NCBI RefSeq assembly: GCF_000379605.1
Contig: NZ_KB902691.1
Span: 187,056-251,055 of the forward strand
Direction of reading: 5' to 3'
Length of the DNA: 64,000 nt
Source: Rhizobium giardinii bv. giardinii H152
Lineage (GTDB): Bacteria; Pseudomonadota; Alphaproteobacteria; Rhizobiales; Rhizobiaceae
Positions 21,693 through 32,136 of this stretch are shown here, piece after piece; the stretch's first letter is position 1; the number at the start of each line of letters is the position of its first letter. The position numbers and the translations under genes were made by a program. The notes under the pieces are model-generated. The model was not told the origin of the DNA, did no database searches, and worked only from the letters and a program-made list of their open reading frames with translations.

Positions 21693-23132
21693 ATGGAAGT
21701 TCTTTCCGTCGCATCGGAAGTCTTTCCGCTGATCAAGACAGGGGGTCTCGCCGACGTGGCCGGCGCCCTGCCGGCAGCGCTGAAACCGCACGGCGTGCGC
21801 ATGCGCACGCTGATGCCGGGCTATCCGGTCGTCATGCAGAAGCTCAAGAAGCCGCAGAAGGTCGGCGGCTTCACCAATCTCTTCGGCCATCCGGCCTCGA
21901 TCCTCGCCGTCGATCATCGGGGCCTCGACCTTCTCGTGCTCGACGCGCCGGAGCTGTTCGATCGCGATGGCGGCCCCTATCTCGACAAGCGCGGTCTGGA
22001 CTACACCGACAATTTCCGCCGCTTTGCCGCCCTTTCGCTGGCAGCCGCCGAGATCGCCGGGGGACTGCTGCCGAGCTGGAAGCCGGACCTGGTTCACGTG
22101 CACGACTGGCAGGCGGCGCTGACCCCCGTCTATATGCGCTTTGGCCCGGCCCATGGCATGCCAGTGGTGCTCACCATCCACAACATCGCTTTCCAGGGCC
22201 AGTTCGGCCCGGAGGTCTTCCCCCAGCTGGCCTTGCCGCCGGAGGCCTTCTCCGTCAACTTCGTCGAGTATTTCGGCGATGTCGGCTTCCTCAAGGGAGG
22301 CCTCCAGACGGCGAACGCCATCACCACCGTCAGCCCCTCCTATGCCCAGGAAATCCTCACGGCTGAGTTCGGCATGGGCTTCGACGGCCTTCTGACGGCC
22401 CGCCTCTCCCACCTCAGCGGCATCGTCAACGGCATCGACACCGATGTCTGGAACCCGCAGACCGACCCGCATATCGCCGCGAACTACGGCCCGACGACGC
22501 TGAAGAAGCGCGAGATCAACCGCAAGGCCCTGTCGGAGCATTTCGGCTTCGACAATGCGCCCGGCCCGATCTTTTGCGTCGTCAGCCGGCTCACCTGGCA
22601 GAAGGGCATGGACGTGCTCGCAGAAGTGATCGACGACATCGTCGAGAATGGTGGCAAGCTTGCCGTGCTCGGCTCCGGCGATGCGGCGCTCGAGAGCGCC
22701 TTCCTGACCGCCGCCGCCCGCCATCCCGGCCGGGTTGGCATGGTCACCGGCTATAACGAGCCGCTGTCGCACCTGATGCAGGCAGGCGCCGACGCCATCC
22801 TCATCCCCTCGCGCTTCGAGCCTTGCGGCCTTACCCAGCTCTACGGCCTGCGCTACGGCTGCGTGCCGATCGTTGCCCACACCGGCGGCCTTGCCGACAC
22901 GATCATCGACGCCAACGAGGCAGCGCTTGCGGCACGCGTCGCCACCGGCTTCCAATTCTCGCCCGTTTCTGCTGCAAGCTTGCGTCAGGCGCTTCGGCGC
23001 GCGTTCGCTACCTACCGGCAACCGAAGGTCTGGGCCCGCCTCCAGGCCCAAGGCATGAAATCAGACGTCTCCTGGGATTTGAGCGCGCATCGCTATGCCG
23101 ATCTTTATTCCAGTCTTCTTGCGAAAGGCTAA
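21693..23132 (+). CDS. glgA: Glycogen synthase (ADP-glucose)
   Basis: GlgA (GT5) extends alpha-1,4-glucan chains from ADP-glucose. It has 479 aa, typical of rhizobial enzymes. The ADP-glucose-binding motif KTGGLADV begins at Lys15, and the C-terminal domain carries [18 protein letters not shown] with the conserved glutamate. It starts 3 bp after the glgC stop, which indicates tight coupling. pgm follows after 6 bp. Confidence 0.97.
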   Translation: MEVLSVASEVFPLIKTGGLADVAGALPAALKPHGVRMRTLMPGYPVVMQKLKKPQKVGGFTNLFGHPASILAVDHRGLDLLVLDAPELFDRDGGPYLDKRGLDYTDNFRRFAALSLAAAEIAGGLLPSWKPDLVHVHDWQAALTPVYMRFGPAHGMPVVLTIHNIAFQGQFGPEVFPQLALPPEAFSVNFVEYFGDVGFLKGGLQTANAITTVSPSYAQEILTAEFGMGFDGLLTARLSHLSGIVNGIDTDVWNPQTDPHIAANYGPTTLKKREINRKALSEHFGFDNAPGPIFCVVSRLTWQKGMDVLAEVIDDIVENGGKLAVLGSGDAALESAFLTAAARHPGRVGMVTGYNEPLSHLMQAGADAILIPSRFEPCGLTQLYGLRYGCVPIVAHTGGLADTIIDANEAALAARVATGFQFSPVSAASLRQALRRAFATYRQPKVWARLQAQGMKSDVSWDLSAHRYADLYSSLLAKG

Positions 23133-24767
<1,635 letters not shown>

Positions 24768-25128
24768 GCGGATGCCGCACGGCGTTTCCCGCCGCCCGGT
24801 CAACAGAACCCTTTGCGCGTCATATTTGACGCGCAAAGGGGAGCCGCTCGATCGGCTTTCCGGACGGGAGAGGTCCGCCGAGTGATGCCGTGCAGCACCT
24901 CTGGCATCGACCCGCGATTGCATCCTTCTTTGACCTCCCCCCAGAGGGGTGGTTCGCCTTGGCGTGAAAAGCAAAAAATATTCATTTTGATCGATATGGA
25001 GGCATGAGGCTTAGAACATTCATTTATTCTTAAGTATAGGCACCCACCATTCCCGTCAGAGAGGCACAGTTGTTCGCGACCATTTGAGGAGCGCGCATTC
25101 CACGCCGTGGCGATTTTTGGAGGACGAT
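24768..25128. other. Intergenic region between pgm and the chemoreceptor gene
   Basis: No gene is visible in this 361-bp gap. It carries the perfect hairpin at 24809-24840, a short CCCC-AGA-GGGG repeat near 24940, an AT-rich stretch around 24970-25030 that probably holds the chemoreceptor promoter, and the GGAGG ribosome site near 25119. Confidence 0.5.
24809..24840. terminator. Perfect 14-bp hairpin after pgm
   Basis: CCCTTTGCGCGTCA and TGACGCGCAAAGGG pair perfectly around TATT, 41 bp after the pgm stop. No U-tract follows. It is the longest perfect stem noticed in the window and a good candidate for the 3' end of the glg transcript. Confidence 0.6.
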
Positions 25129-26919
25129 ATGTTGGGATTTGGCGCAGGCTCGGATGCCAAGGCTGTACTGGAGGCGATGAGCAAATCTCAGGCGATCATC
25201 GAGTTCAAGCTTGACGGAACGATCATCACCGCGAACGAGAACTTCTGTCGCGCGCTCGGCTATCCGCTTTCGGAGATCGTCGGCAAGCACCACCGGATTT
25301 TCGTCGATCCTGCGGAAGTCGCAAGCACGGACTACCGCGATTTCTGGGCAAAGCTCGGCCGCGGCGAGTTCGATCGCCGGCAATACAAGCGCATCAGCAG
25401 GGATGGCGGCGAAGTCTGGATCGAGGCCTCCTACAATCCGGTGTTTCGCGGCGGAAAACCCTACAAGGTCGTGAAATTCGCCACCGATATCACCGCACAG
25501 AAGCTGAAGGCAGCCGAGGATAGCGGCAAGCTCGACGCCATTTCCCGCGCCCAGGCGATAATCGAGTTCACACCGAAGGGCGATATTCTTACCGCCAACG
25601 AAAATTTCCTGACCACGCTGGGCTATCAGCTGTCGGAAATTCAAGGCAAGCACCACGCGATGTTCTGCGAGCCCGGCTACACGAACAGCGACGAGTATCG
25701 CGGGTTCTGGGCCAGGCTTGCCTCCGGCAAATTTGTCGCGGATGAATTCCTGCGGATCGGCAAGGGGGGCAAGCGGGTCTATATCCAGGCATCCTACAAC
25801 CCGATTTTCGACATGAACGGCAAGGTGTTCAAGGTGGTGAAATTCGCCACCGACGTCACGACACGGGTGAGCAATGTCGACCAACTGGCAAGCGCGCTGA
25901 ACGCCCTGTCCGATGGCGACCTGACGCAGGCGCTCGATACACCGTTCCTGCCGACCCTGGAAAAGCTTCGCGTCGACTTCAACAGCGCCTCCTCGAAGCT
26001 GCGCGGCACGTTGCAGACGATCTCACAGAATGCCGGTGCGATCGCGGCGGCATCCCAGCAGATCCAGTCGGCCTCCAACGACCTCTCGAAACGCACGGAA
26101 CAGCAGGCGGCCTCGGTGGAGGAGACCGCCGCGGCGCTCGAGGAAATCACCACGACCGTCGCCGACTCGAGCAACCGCGCCGAGGAAGCCGGGCAATTGG
26201 TGCGCAAGACCAAGGAAAACGCCGAGCATTCCGGCAATGTCGTCGGTCAGGCCGTCGAGGCCATGGGCAAGATCGAGAAGTCCGCGGGTGAAATTGCCAA
26301 CATCATCGGCGTTATCGACGAGATCGCCTTCCAGACCAACCTCCTGGCGCTGAATGCCGGGGTCGAGGCCGCCCGCGCCGGGGATGCCGGAAAGGGCTTT
26401 GCCGTCGTCGCCCAGGAGGTCCGCGAACTCGCCCAGCGCTCGGCCAAGGCTGCAAAGGAAATCAAGGAACTGATCAACGCCTCCAACGAGCACGTCAAGA
26501 GCGGCGTCACGCTGGTCGGCGACACGGGCAAGGCCTTGCAGCAGATCGTCTCCCAGGTCGTCCAGGTGGATGGAAACGTCGGGGCGATCGTGGAGGCTTC
26601 CAAGGAGCAGGCCACGGGCCTCAAGGAAATCAACACCGCCGTCAACACGATGGACCAGGGCACGCAGCAGAATGCGGCAATGGTCGAGGAAACGACGGCC
26701 GCCGCCCACAGTCTTGCCCGGGAGGCCGAGCAATTGTTCCAGCTTCTCGGCGAGTTCAACATCGGCTCGGGAGCCGCGACACATCGCACCGCACCGGCGC
26801 AGGCCAGCCAGCATTCACGCCCTGTCGCATCCCCGGCGCGTCAGATGACGGCCAAGGTGGTCCAGGCATTCAACGGCAATGCGGCGCTCAAGGGCGGCGA
26901 TAGCTGGGAGGAATTCTGA
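25129..26919 (+). CDS. Soluble methyl-accepting chemotaxis protein with two PAS domains
   Basis: A 596-aa chemoreceptor without a membrane segment. Two PAS domains are visible: about residues 18-125 (AIIEFKLDGTIITANENFCR) and 140-247 (AIIEFTPKGDILTANENFLT), each with a following PAC-like stretch. The signalling tip is EIAFQTNLLALNAGVEAARA near residue 400. The C-terminus ends DSWEEF, a CheR/CheB tether-like pentapeptide. It resembles cytoplasmic rhizobial receptors such as IcpA/McpY, and PAS cofactors (heme or flavin) would be needed to sense redox or oxygen. It overlaps cheW by 1 bp. The ATG at 25129 follows GGAGG. Confidence 0.93.
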   Translation: MLGFGAGSDAKAVLEAMSKSQAIIEFKLDGTIITANENFCRALGYPLSEIVGKHHRIFVDPAEVASTDYRDFWAKLGRGEFDRRQYKRISRDGGEVWIEASYNPVFRGGKPYKVVKFATDITAQKLKAAEDSGKLDAISRAQAIIEFTPKGDILTANENFLTTLGYQLSEIQGKHHAMFCEPGYTNSDEYRGFWARLASGKFVADEFLRIGKGGKRVYIQASYNPIFDMNGKVFKVVKFATDVTTRVSNVDQLASALNALSDGDLTQALDTPFLPTLEKLRVDFNSASSKLRGTLQTISQNAGAIAAASQQIQSASNDLSKRTEQQAASVEETAAALEEITTTVADSSNRAEEAGQLVRKTKENAEHSGNVVGQAVEAMGKIEKSAGEIANIIGVIDEIAFQTNLLALNAGVEAARAGDAGKGFAVVAQEVRELAQRSAKAAKEIKELINASNEHVKSGVTLVGDTGKALQQIVSQVVQVDGNVGAIVEASKEQATGLKEINTAVNTMDQGTQQNAAMVEETTAAAHSLAREAEQLFQLLGEFNIGSGAATHRTAPAQASQHSRPVASPARQMTAKVVQAFNGNAALKGGDSWEEF

Positions 26920-27398
26920 TGGCGAAAGCGCAACACCTGGCCGGTCTCGTCGGCGATCAGATGGAAATCATCGCCTTTCGCCTGCAAGGGCAAGAATTCT
27001 GCGTCATGACCAGAACCATCCGCGAAATCCGCGGATGGTCACCCTCGACGCCGGTTCCGCGTTCGCCCCGGGAAATGCTTGGCGTTATGAACTTGCGGGG
27101 CCTTGTCATTCCGGTCATCGATCTGGCCACCAAGCTGGGAATGCCGGCAACGTCACCGAACGAACGCAGCGCGATTGTCGTGGCAGAGATCCACACCATG
27201 ATCGTCGGGTTTCTGGTGGATCAGGTTTCCGATATCTTGACGGTCAATGGCAGCCAGATCCAGCCTATTCCGGATGTCGTCACATCCTTCAACGGAAATT
27301 TTTCCGATGGCATCATCACCCATGAAAACGGCATGATCTGCTTTCTCAATCTGGCGAGGATGTTTCCGGCAGACGAGACGCAAGCCTACGCGGCTTAG
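26919..27398 (+). CDS. cheW: CheW-like chemotaxis adaptor protein
   Basis: A 159-aa single-domain CheW protein that couples chemoreceptors to the CheA kinase in the cytoplasm. Family features include IAFRLQGQEFCVMTRTIREI, the NLRGLVIPVIDL core strand and the IVGFLVDQVSDIL strand. Its ATG shares the last A of the chemoreceptor stop (TGATG), so the two are coupled and presumably cognate. No other che genes are in the window. Confidence 0.94.
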   Translation: MAKAQHLAGLVGDQMEIIAFRLQGQEFCVMTRTIREIRGWSPSTPVPRSPREMLGVMNLRGLVIPVIDLATKLGMPATSPNERSAIVVAEIHTMIVGFLVDQVSDILTVNGSQIQPIPDVVTSFNGNFSDGIITHENGMICFLNLARMFPADETQAYAA

Positions 27399-27759
27399 AG
27401 TATCCGTTAAATCAGACGCATTCTGCGGGGGTTAAAGAAACCATCCCGCTCATCCCCGCCTTAAAACCTGTGCGATGCCGTTCCGTCGTCGGCTACCCCG
27501 CGATGCGGGACCGGGGCGGGTGGCGAGAACCACGGCGGACTTTTCCGGGCGTGGGCAAAGGTATTTGCGGCAATGTCCAACCTGCCCTTGGGGACGCGAC
27601 GAAGTCGCGGATGTACCCGGAGCTTCGCTTCCGCCTCGAGGGCAGGCTGAAAACAATCCGCTTGCAACGCGGCTCAAAGCAAGGACAAATCGCGGGGCAA
27701 ACCAAGCTGGTATCAAATCTTCGTTCTTCATGCCGCCAGACCAATCCCAAGGTGACCCG
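27399..27759. other. Intergenic region upstream of glgX
   Basis: A 361-bp gap. The long open frame here runs in phase with glgX but is arginine-rich and not protein-like. It contains the nested inverted repeats at 27581-27646 and an AAGGTGA ribosome site 5 nt before the glgX ATG. Confidence 0.5.
27581..27646. repeat. Nested inverted-repeat element, possible intergenic repeat
   Basis: CCTGCCCT at the left end and AGGGCAGG at the right end (27639-27646) face each other across about 50 bp. Inside is a perfect 6-bp hairpin, CGCGAC-GAA-GTCGCG at 27595-27609, then a smaller GGAGCTTCGCTTCC repeat. This is the architecture of dispersed rhizobial intergenic elements, but no second copy occurs in the window. 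Confidence 0.35.
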
Positions 27760-29733
27760 ATGCCTTCTCCGACTGCTCCCCTTCCCTTCGGCGCCACCAT
27801 CGGAGCCGACGGCACGGTCTTTGCAGTCCACGCCTCGTCCGCCGCGGGCATCGAACTCTGCCTCTTTAATGAAAACGGCGAGAGCGAACTGCGCCGCCTG
27901 CCGATGCAGCGCGGCGAGGACGGCGTTCACAGCCTGACGGTCGCCGATGCCCCGGCCGGTACGCGCTACGGTTTTCGCGCCTGGGGCACCTACGCGCCGG
28001 ATCAGGGCCTGTGGTTCGATCCCGCCAAGCTGCTGGTCGATCCCTATGCCCGCGAGCTCGACCGCCCCTTCCGCTACGATCCACGCCTGTCGGTGTTCGG
28101 CGACGAGACCGAAGATCTCGTGCCGAGGGCGATCGTCACGGCGCCGGTGACGGCGCAACTGGCTGCACCGCTTTTCCAGGCCGGCGGCCTGATCTACGAA
28201 GTCGCCGTCCGTCCCTTCACCCGGCTGCACCCGGAGATTCCGGCGAGCCTGCGCGGCACGGTCGGAGCGCTGGCGCATCCGGCTGTCATCGCCCACCTGA
28301 AACGCATCGGCGTCTCCGCCGTCGAGCTCATGCCGATCACCGCCTGGATCGACGAGCGCCATTTGCCGCCACTCGGCCTCACCAACGGCTGGGGCTACAA
28401 TCCGATCGCCCTCATGGCGCTCGATCCGCGCCTCGTGCCCGGTGGCATGACGGAACTGCGTGATACCGTGGCGGCGCTGCATGCGGTAGGCATCGGCGTC
28501 ATCCTCGATCTGGTCTTCAACCATTCTGGCGAGAGCGACCGGCTGGGCGCGACGCTCTCGATGCGCGGCCTCGACAACCCCACCTATTACCGCCACACCG
28601 AAGGGCAGCCCGGCGAACTCGTCAACGATACCGGCTGCGGCAATACGATTGCCTGCGACCACCCGGTCGTGCGCCGCCTGATCCTCGACAGCCTGCGCCA
28701 CTTCGTCCGCTCCGCCGGCGTCGATGGCTTCCGCTTCGACCTCGGCTCCATCCTCGGGCGGGACATGGACGGCTTCCGCAGTGATGCCGCGCTTTTGACG
28801 GAAATGCTGGCCGATCCGCTCCTCAAGGACCGCATCATGATCGCCGAACCCTGGGACATCGGCCCCGGCGGCTATCAGCTCGGCAATTTCCCGGCCCCCT
28901 TCCTCGAATGGAACGACCGCGCCCGTGACGACCTGCGCCGCGCCTGGCGGGGCGACCGGCACGTCGTCGGCGATCTGGCAACCGCGCTGGCCGGCTCCTC
29001 CAGCATCTTCTCGCGGGGCGGCGGCACGGAAACGCGCAGCGTCAACTTCATCGCCGCCCATGACGGCTTCACGCTGATGGATCTCGTCTCCTATGCCGGC
29101 AAGCACAACGAGGCCAACGGCGAGCACAATCGCGACGGCCACAACGAAAATCACTCCTGGAACAATGGTGCCGAGGGTGCGACGGATAATCCGGAGGTCC
29201 TCGCCTTCCGCCGCCGCGACGTCATGGCCCTGCTCTCGACCTTGTTTGCCACGCGCGGCACGGTCATGCTGACGGCCGGCGACGAGGCCGGCCGCAGCCA
29301 GCACGGCAACAACAACGCCTATTGCCAGGATAACGAGATCACCTGGCTCGACTGGACCGCACTCGATGAGCATCTCATCGCCCACACCGCCGCCCTGTCG
29401 CAGATCCGCCGGCGCTTCGACGTTTTCCGCGGCACCGCCTTCTTCACCGGAAACGGCGATGTCGAATGGCTGAGGCTCGACGGCCAGCCGATGACCGTCG
29501 GCGATTGGGAAAGCCCCGCGACCGACAACCTGACGATGGTGCTTGTCACCGGCGACGCCGTGCAGAACCGAAGCACCCGGCTTGCCGTCGTGATCAACCG
29601 CAGCCATGCCCCGCAGCCCTTCCATCTGCCTGCGCGGCAGGACGCCCGGTGGCAGAGCCTCCTGCCCGCACACGAGGCCGGCAACGGCATGATCGCGGCG
29701 CGCAGCGTCGGTTTCCACGTCGAAATTTTATGA
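27760..29733 (+). CDS. glgX: Glycogen debranching enzyme
   Basis: GlgX (GH13) hydrolyses alpha-1,6 branches left on phosphorylase-trimmed glycogen. It has 657 aa, with an N-terminal CBM48-like domain (GATIGADGTVFAVHASSAAG) followed by the barrel. Catalytic residues fit Asp327 (GFRFDLGS), Glu363 (IAEPWDIG) and Asp435 (AAHDGFT). The start at 27760 has AAGGTGA upstream; an alternative ATG at 27730 is less well placed. It is separated from the glgP-pgm run by the mcp-cheW pair, so it probably has its own promoter. A MaoC gene follows after 79 bp. Confidence 0.95.
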   Translation: MPSPTAPLPFGATIGADGTVFAVHASSAAGIELCLFNENGESELRRLPMQRGEDGVHSLTVADAPAGTRYGFRAWGTYAPDQGLWFDPAKLLVDPYARELDRPFRYDPRLSVFGDETEDLVPRAIVTAPVTAQLAAPLFQAGGLIYEVAVRPFTRLHPEIPASLRGTVGALAHPAVIAHLKRIGVSAVELMPITAWIDERHLPPLGLTNGWGYNPIALMALDPRLVPGGMTELRDTVAALHAVGIGVILDLVFNHSGESDRLGATLSMRGLDNPTYYRHTEGQPGELVNDTGCGNTIACDHPVVRRLILDSLRHFVRSAGVDGFRFDLGSILGRDMDGFRSDAALLTEMLADPLLKDRIMIAEPWDIGPGGYQLGNFPAPFLEWNDRARDDLRRAWRGDRHVVGDLATALAGSSSIFSRGGGTETRSVNFIAAHDGFTLMDLVSYAGKHNEANGEHNRDGHNENHSWNNGAEGATDNPEVLAFRRRDVMALLSTLFATRGTVMLTAGDEAGRSQHGNNNAYCQDNEITWLDWTALDEHLIAHTAALSQIRRRFDVFRGTAFFTGNGDVEWLRLDGQPMTVGDWESPATDNLTMVLVTGDAVQNRSTRLAVVINRSHAPQPFHLPARQDARWQSLLPAHEAGNGMIAARSVGFHVEIL

Positions 29734-29812
29734 ACCTCAATCGCGCCTGATTGTCGTTTTTCAAAAGAGCGGCATATAGAAGGCGGGGGAATGTTTTTGA
29801 TCGGGAAAGAGA

Positions 29813-30301
29813 ATGCCGCAGGAAATTTCGCTGTCTGACGTCAAGGATCTGGTCGGCAAGGAAATCGGGGTTTCCGACTGGATCACGGTGACGCAGAAGA
29901 TCATCGACGGTTTCGCCGACGCCACCGACGACCACCAGTTCATCCACACCGACCCGGTGCGGGCAGCCGCCGAAACGCCCTTCGGCGGCACGATCGCGCA
30001 CGGCTTCCTGTCGCTCTCGCTGTTGTCGGCGATGAACTACAATTGCCTGCCCAAGGTGCGCGAGCAGACCATGGGCATCAATTACGGCTTCGACAAGGTG
30101 CGCTTCATGACGCCGGTGAAGTGCGGCGCGAGGGTGCGCGGCCGCTTCACCATGGCCGAAGCCCGCTTCCGCGGCGCCGGCATGCTGATGGTCACCTATG
30201 ACGTCACCGTCGACATCGAAGGCGAGCGCAAGCCGGCGCTCACCGCCAACTGGCTGACCATCATCCAGTTCGACCCGAAGGACCGGCCAGCCGATGCCTG
30301 A
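29813..30301 (+). CDS. MaoC-family (R)-specific enoyl hydratase-like protein
   Basis: A 162-aa hot-dog-fold protein with the hydratase-2 motif, FADATDDHQFIHTD followed by GGTIAHGF, whose Asp and His are the usual catalytic pair. Such enzymes hydrate trans-2-enoyl-CoA to (R)-3-hydroxyacyl-CoA, often feeding polyhydroxybutyrate or modifying acyl chains. It is the longer-substrate-neutral NodN-like subgroup by appearance. It overlaps the DUF2332 gene by 8 bp. The exact substrate is not determined from sequence. Confidence 0.9.
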   Translation: MPQEISLSDVKDLVGKEIGVSDWITVTQKIIDGFADATDDHQFIHTDPVRAAAETPFGGTIAHGFLSLSLLSAMNYNCLPKVREQTMGINYGFDKVRFMTPVKCGARVRGRFTMAEARFRGAGMLMVTYDVTVDIEGERKPALTANWLTIIQFDPKDRPADA

Positions 30302-31367
30302 GCGGTCGGCGACGGATGAGGCGGTGCGTCTCGCTTTCACCCAGCAGGCAAGTGCCTGCCGGGGTCTCGGCTCGCCCTTCACCGCAAGTCTCTGCGCGCT
30401 TGCCGCCGAAAGGCTCTCCGCGAGCCATGCGGTCGGCGAAAAGATCCTTTCATGGACGGGTGATCCCACGCCCAGTGGCGATTCGGTGCCGCTTCGCCTC
30501 GCCGGCGCGCTGCATGCCCTGGTGCTCGCGGGTCTCGACCGCGCCCTCGCCGAAGTCTACCCGCCGAATACCGCAGAACCGGACGAGCTCTGGAACGCCG
30601 TCGAAAACGCCTGCCGCACCCATGCGACCTTCATCATCGATCGTCTGAAATCCGCCCCGCAGACCAACGAGGTCCGCCGCTCCGCCGCCCTTCTCCCCGG
30701 TTTTCTGGTCATTTCCAGCCTGTTCGGGAAGCCACTGGTGCTTTCGGAAATCGGTGCCAGTGCGGGCCTGAACCTGCAGTGGGATCGCTATGCCTACCGG
30801 CTCGGCGCCCTTCCTTGGGCAACCGGGCCGTCGCCGGTGGTCATCGCGCCGGAATGGAGGGGCCCCAACCCGCCGGATGTGCCGGTTCATGTCGCCGGCC
30901 GCGCCGGCTGCGACCTCAATCCGCTGGATCCGGCCCGCGAGGAGGACGCCCTGCGGCTCCTCTCCTACATCTGGGCCGACCAGACCGATCGGCTGGACCG
31001 CACGCGCCTCGCGCTCGCCATCGCCGCTGCCCGTCACCAGACCGTCGAAAAGGCGGACGCCGTGGACTGGCTGGAGCAGCGCCTTGGACAGGTTCACGCA
31101 GATCGGGTCCATGTGATCTATCACACCATCGCCTGGCAGTACCTGCCGCAACCCTTGCAGAAAAAGGGCGAAGCGCTGATCAGCATGGCGGGAGCGCGCG
31201 CAACGCCGGCCGCACCGCTGGCGCGGCTGCAGATGGAAGCGGATGACCAGAAACACAGCGCCGCGCTGACCCTGCAGATCTGGCCGCCAGGCGAAAAACA
31301 CCTGATCGGCCGCGCCGATTTTCATGGCCGCTGGGTGGAATGGACCGGCTGGCCCGGCCTGCATTGA
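30294..31367 (+). CDS. DUF2332-family protein
   Basis: A 357-aa protein of the DUF2332 family (COG4427), recognised by FLVISSLFGKPLVLSEIGASAGLNLQWD and by the C-terminal PGEKHLIGRADFHGRWVEW. No reaction is known; the GASAGLNL stretch resembles a nucleotide- or SAM-binding glycine loop, which is only suggestive. It overlaps the MaoC gene by 8 bp, so the two are translationally coupled and may act on related substrates. No signal peptide or membrane segment is seen. Confidence 0.88.
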   Translation: MPERSATDEAVRLAFTQQASACRGLGSPFTASLCALAAERLSASHAVGEKILSWTGDPTPSGDSVPLRLAGALHALVLAGLDRALAEVYPPNTAEPDELWNAVENACRTHATFIIDRLKSAPQTNEVRRSAALLPGFLVISSLFGKPLVLSEIGASAGLNLQWDRYAYRLGALPWATGPSPVVIAPEWRGPNPPDVPVHVAGRAGCDLNPLDPAREEDALRLLSYIWADQTDRLDRTRLALAIAAARHQTVEKADAVDWLEQRLGQVHADRVHVIYHTIAWQYLPQPLQKKGEALISMAGARATPAAPLARLQMEADDQKHSAALTLQIWPPGEKHLIGRADFHGRWVEWTGWPGLH

Positions 31368-31396
31368 GGCCGATTGGCTCCGGTATCGTGGCCAAT

Positions 31397-31514
31397 GCCC
31401 CTCACCCGCTTGTGGGGAGAGGCGATGACCGAGTTCGCCGCTTGTCCCTTCGCCCCGTTTACGGGGAGAAGGTGCCCGCCCTACTTCTCAAACAAAGAGG
31501 GGCGGATGAGGGGC
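31397..31514. repeat. RIME1-like rhizobial intergenic mosaic element
   Basis: GCCCCTCA at 31397-31404 and TGAGGGGC at 31507-31514 are exact inverted ends of a 118-bp element. Inside are CTTGTGGGGAGAGG and a central palindrome CCCCGT-TT-ACGGGG at 31453-31466 followed by AGAAGG. These are hallmarks of the RIME1 repeats of Rhizobiaceae as I recall them. It lies between the convergent DUF2332 and soxG genes. Confidence 0.75.
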
Positions 31515-31572
31515 AAACAATGTCGGCGCATATCAACAAATTAACCGAACCCGCATAAGCCCGGCATGACGA

Positions 31573-32136
31573 TCAATTCCCCGCGTCCTCGGCGGCTTCG
31601 TTCAGAAGCCCCGAAACGTAGGGTGCGAACGAGCGCCAGCACTCGACCCGGAACGTATCCTCGGCGGTGCGGAAGAGCACCACTTCCGCCTTGCCGAGAA
31701 CGGTGCGCGAGCAGGCGCCGACCGGGAAGATGCCGAGCGACAGATCCTGCGGGCAGCCGCCATTGATCGCCACCTCGGCGCCGCGGCCCCTGACGATAAC
31801 GGCGGTGTTGCGGTGGGAAATATCGGTCGCCGAATGGAGCACGCCGCTCGATGCGACGGCGCCCATCATGTCGGCCCCGTTCTCGTCGATGACCAGCCAC
31901 TCGTCCGGCCCGAGCCACAGCGCATGGCGGCCATGCGCGGAAGCGGAGGTTTTGGGCCGCGTGGGAAGCGACAGGCCGAGCGCGAGGGAAAGCGCCGAAA
32001 CGGCGTCCGGCTTGGCCCGCAGCGACAGGCGGGTGGCCGGGGCTGCGGCCGAAAGGCTCGCAGCGCCGGAGCCGCCATGGAAGCCGGCGAGCGGCAGGGT
32101 ACGGGTAGCGAGATCAGCCCCAATCAGATCAGCCAT
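31573..32136 (-). CDS. soxG: Sarcosine oxidase gamma subunit
   Basis: SoxG is the gamma subunit of heterotetrameric sarcosine oxidase, which converts sarcosine to glycine, hydrogen peroxide and 5,10-methylene-tetrahydrofolate. The 187-aa protein has the GcvT-like features LWLGPDEWLVIDE and SATDISHRNTAVIVRG seen in this family. The ATG at 32136 was preferred over the upstream 32160 because AAGGAGG sits directly before it. It overlaps the end of soxA by 8 bp. It is the last gene of the operon. Confidence 0.92.
   Translation of the reverse strand: MADLIGADLATRTLPLAGFHGGSGAASLSAAAPATRLSLRAKPDAVSALSLALGLSLPTRPKTSASAHGRHALWLGPDEWLVIDENGADMMGAVASSGVLHSATDISHRNTAVIVRGRGAEVAINGGCPQDLSLGIFPVGACSRTVLGKAEVVLFRTAEDTFRVECWRSFAPYVSGLLNEAAEDAGN

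Noticed and set aside
24935..24955. CCCCCC-AGA-GGGG repeat as a terminator
   Set aside because: The stem is only 4 bp and is followed by ordinary sequence, so it was not listed as a separate terminator.
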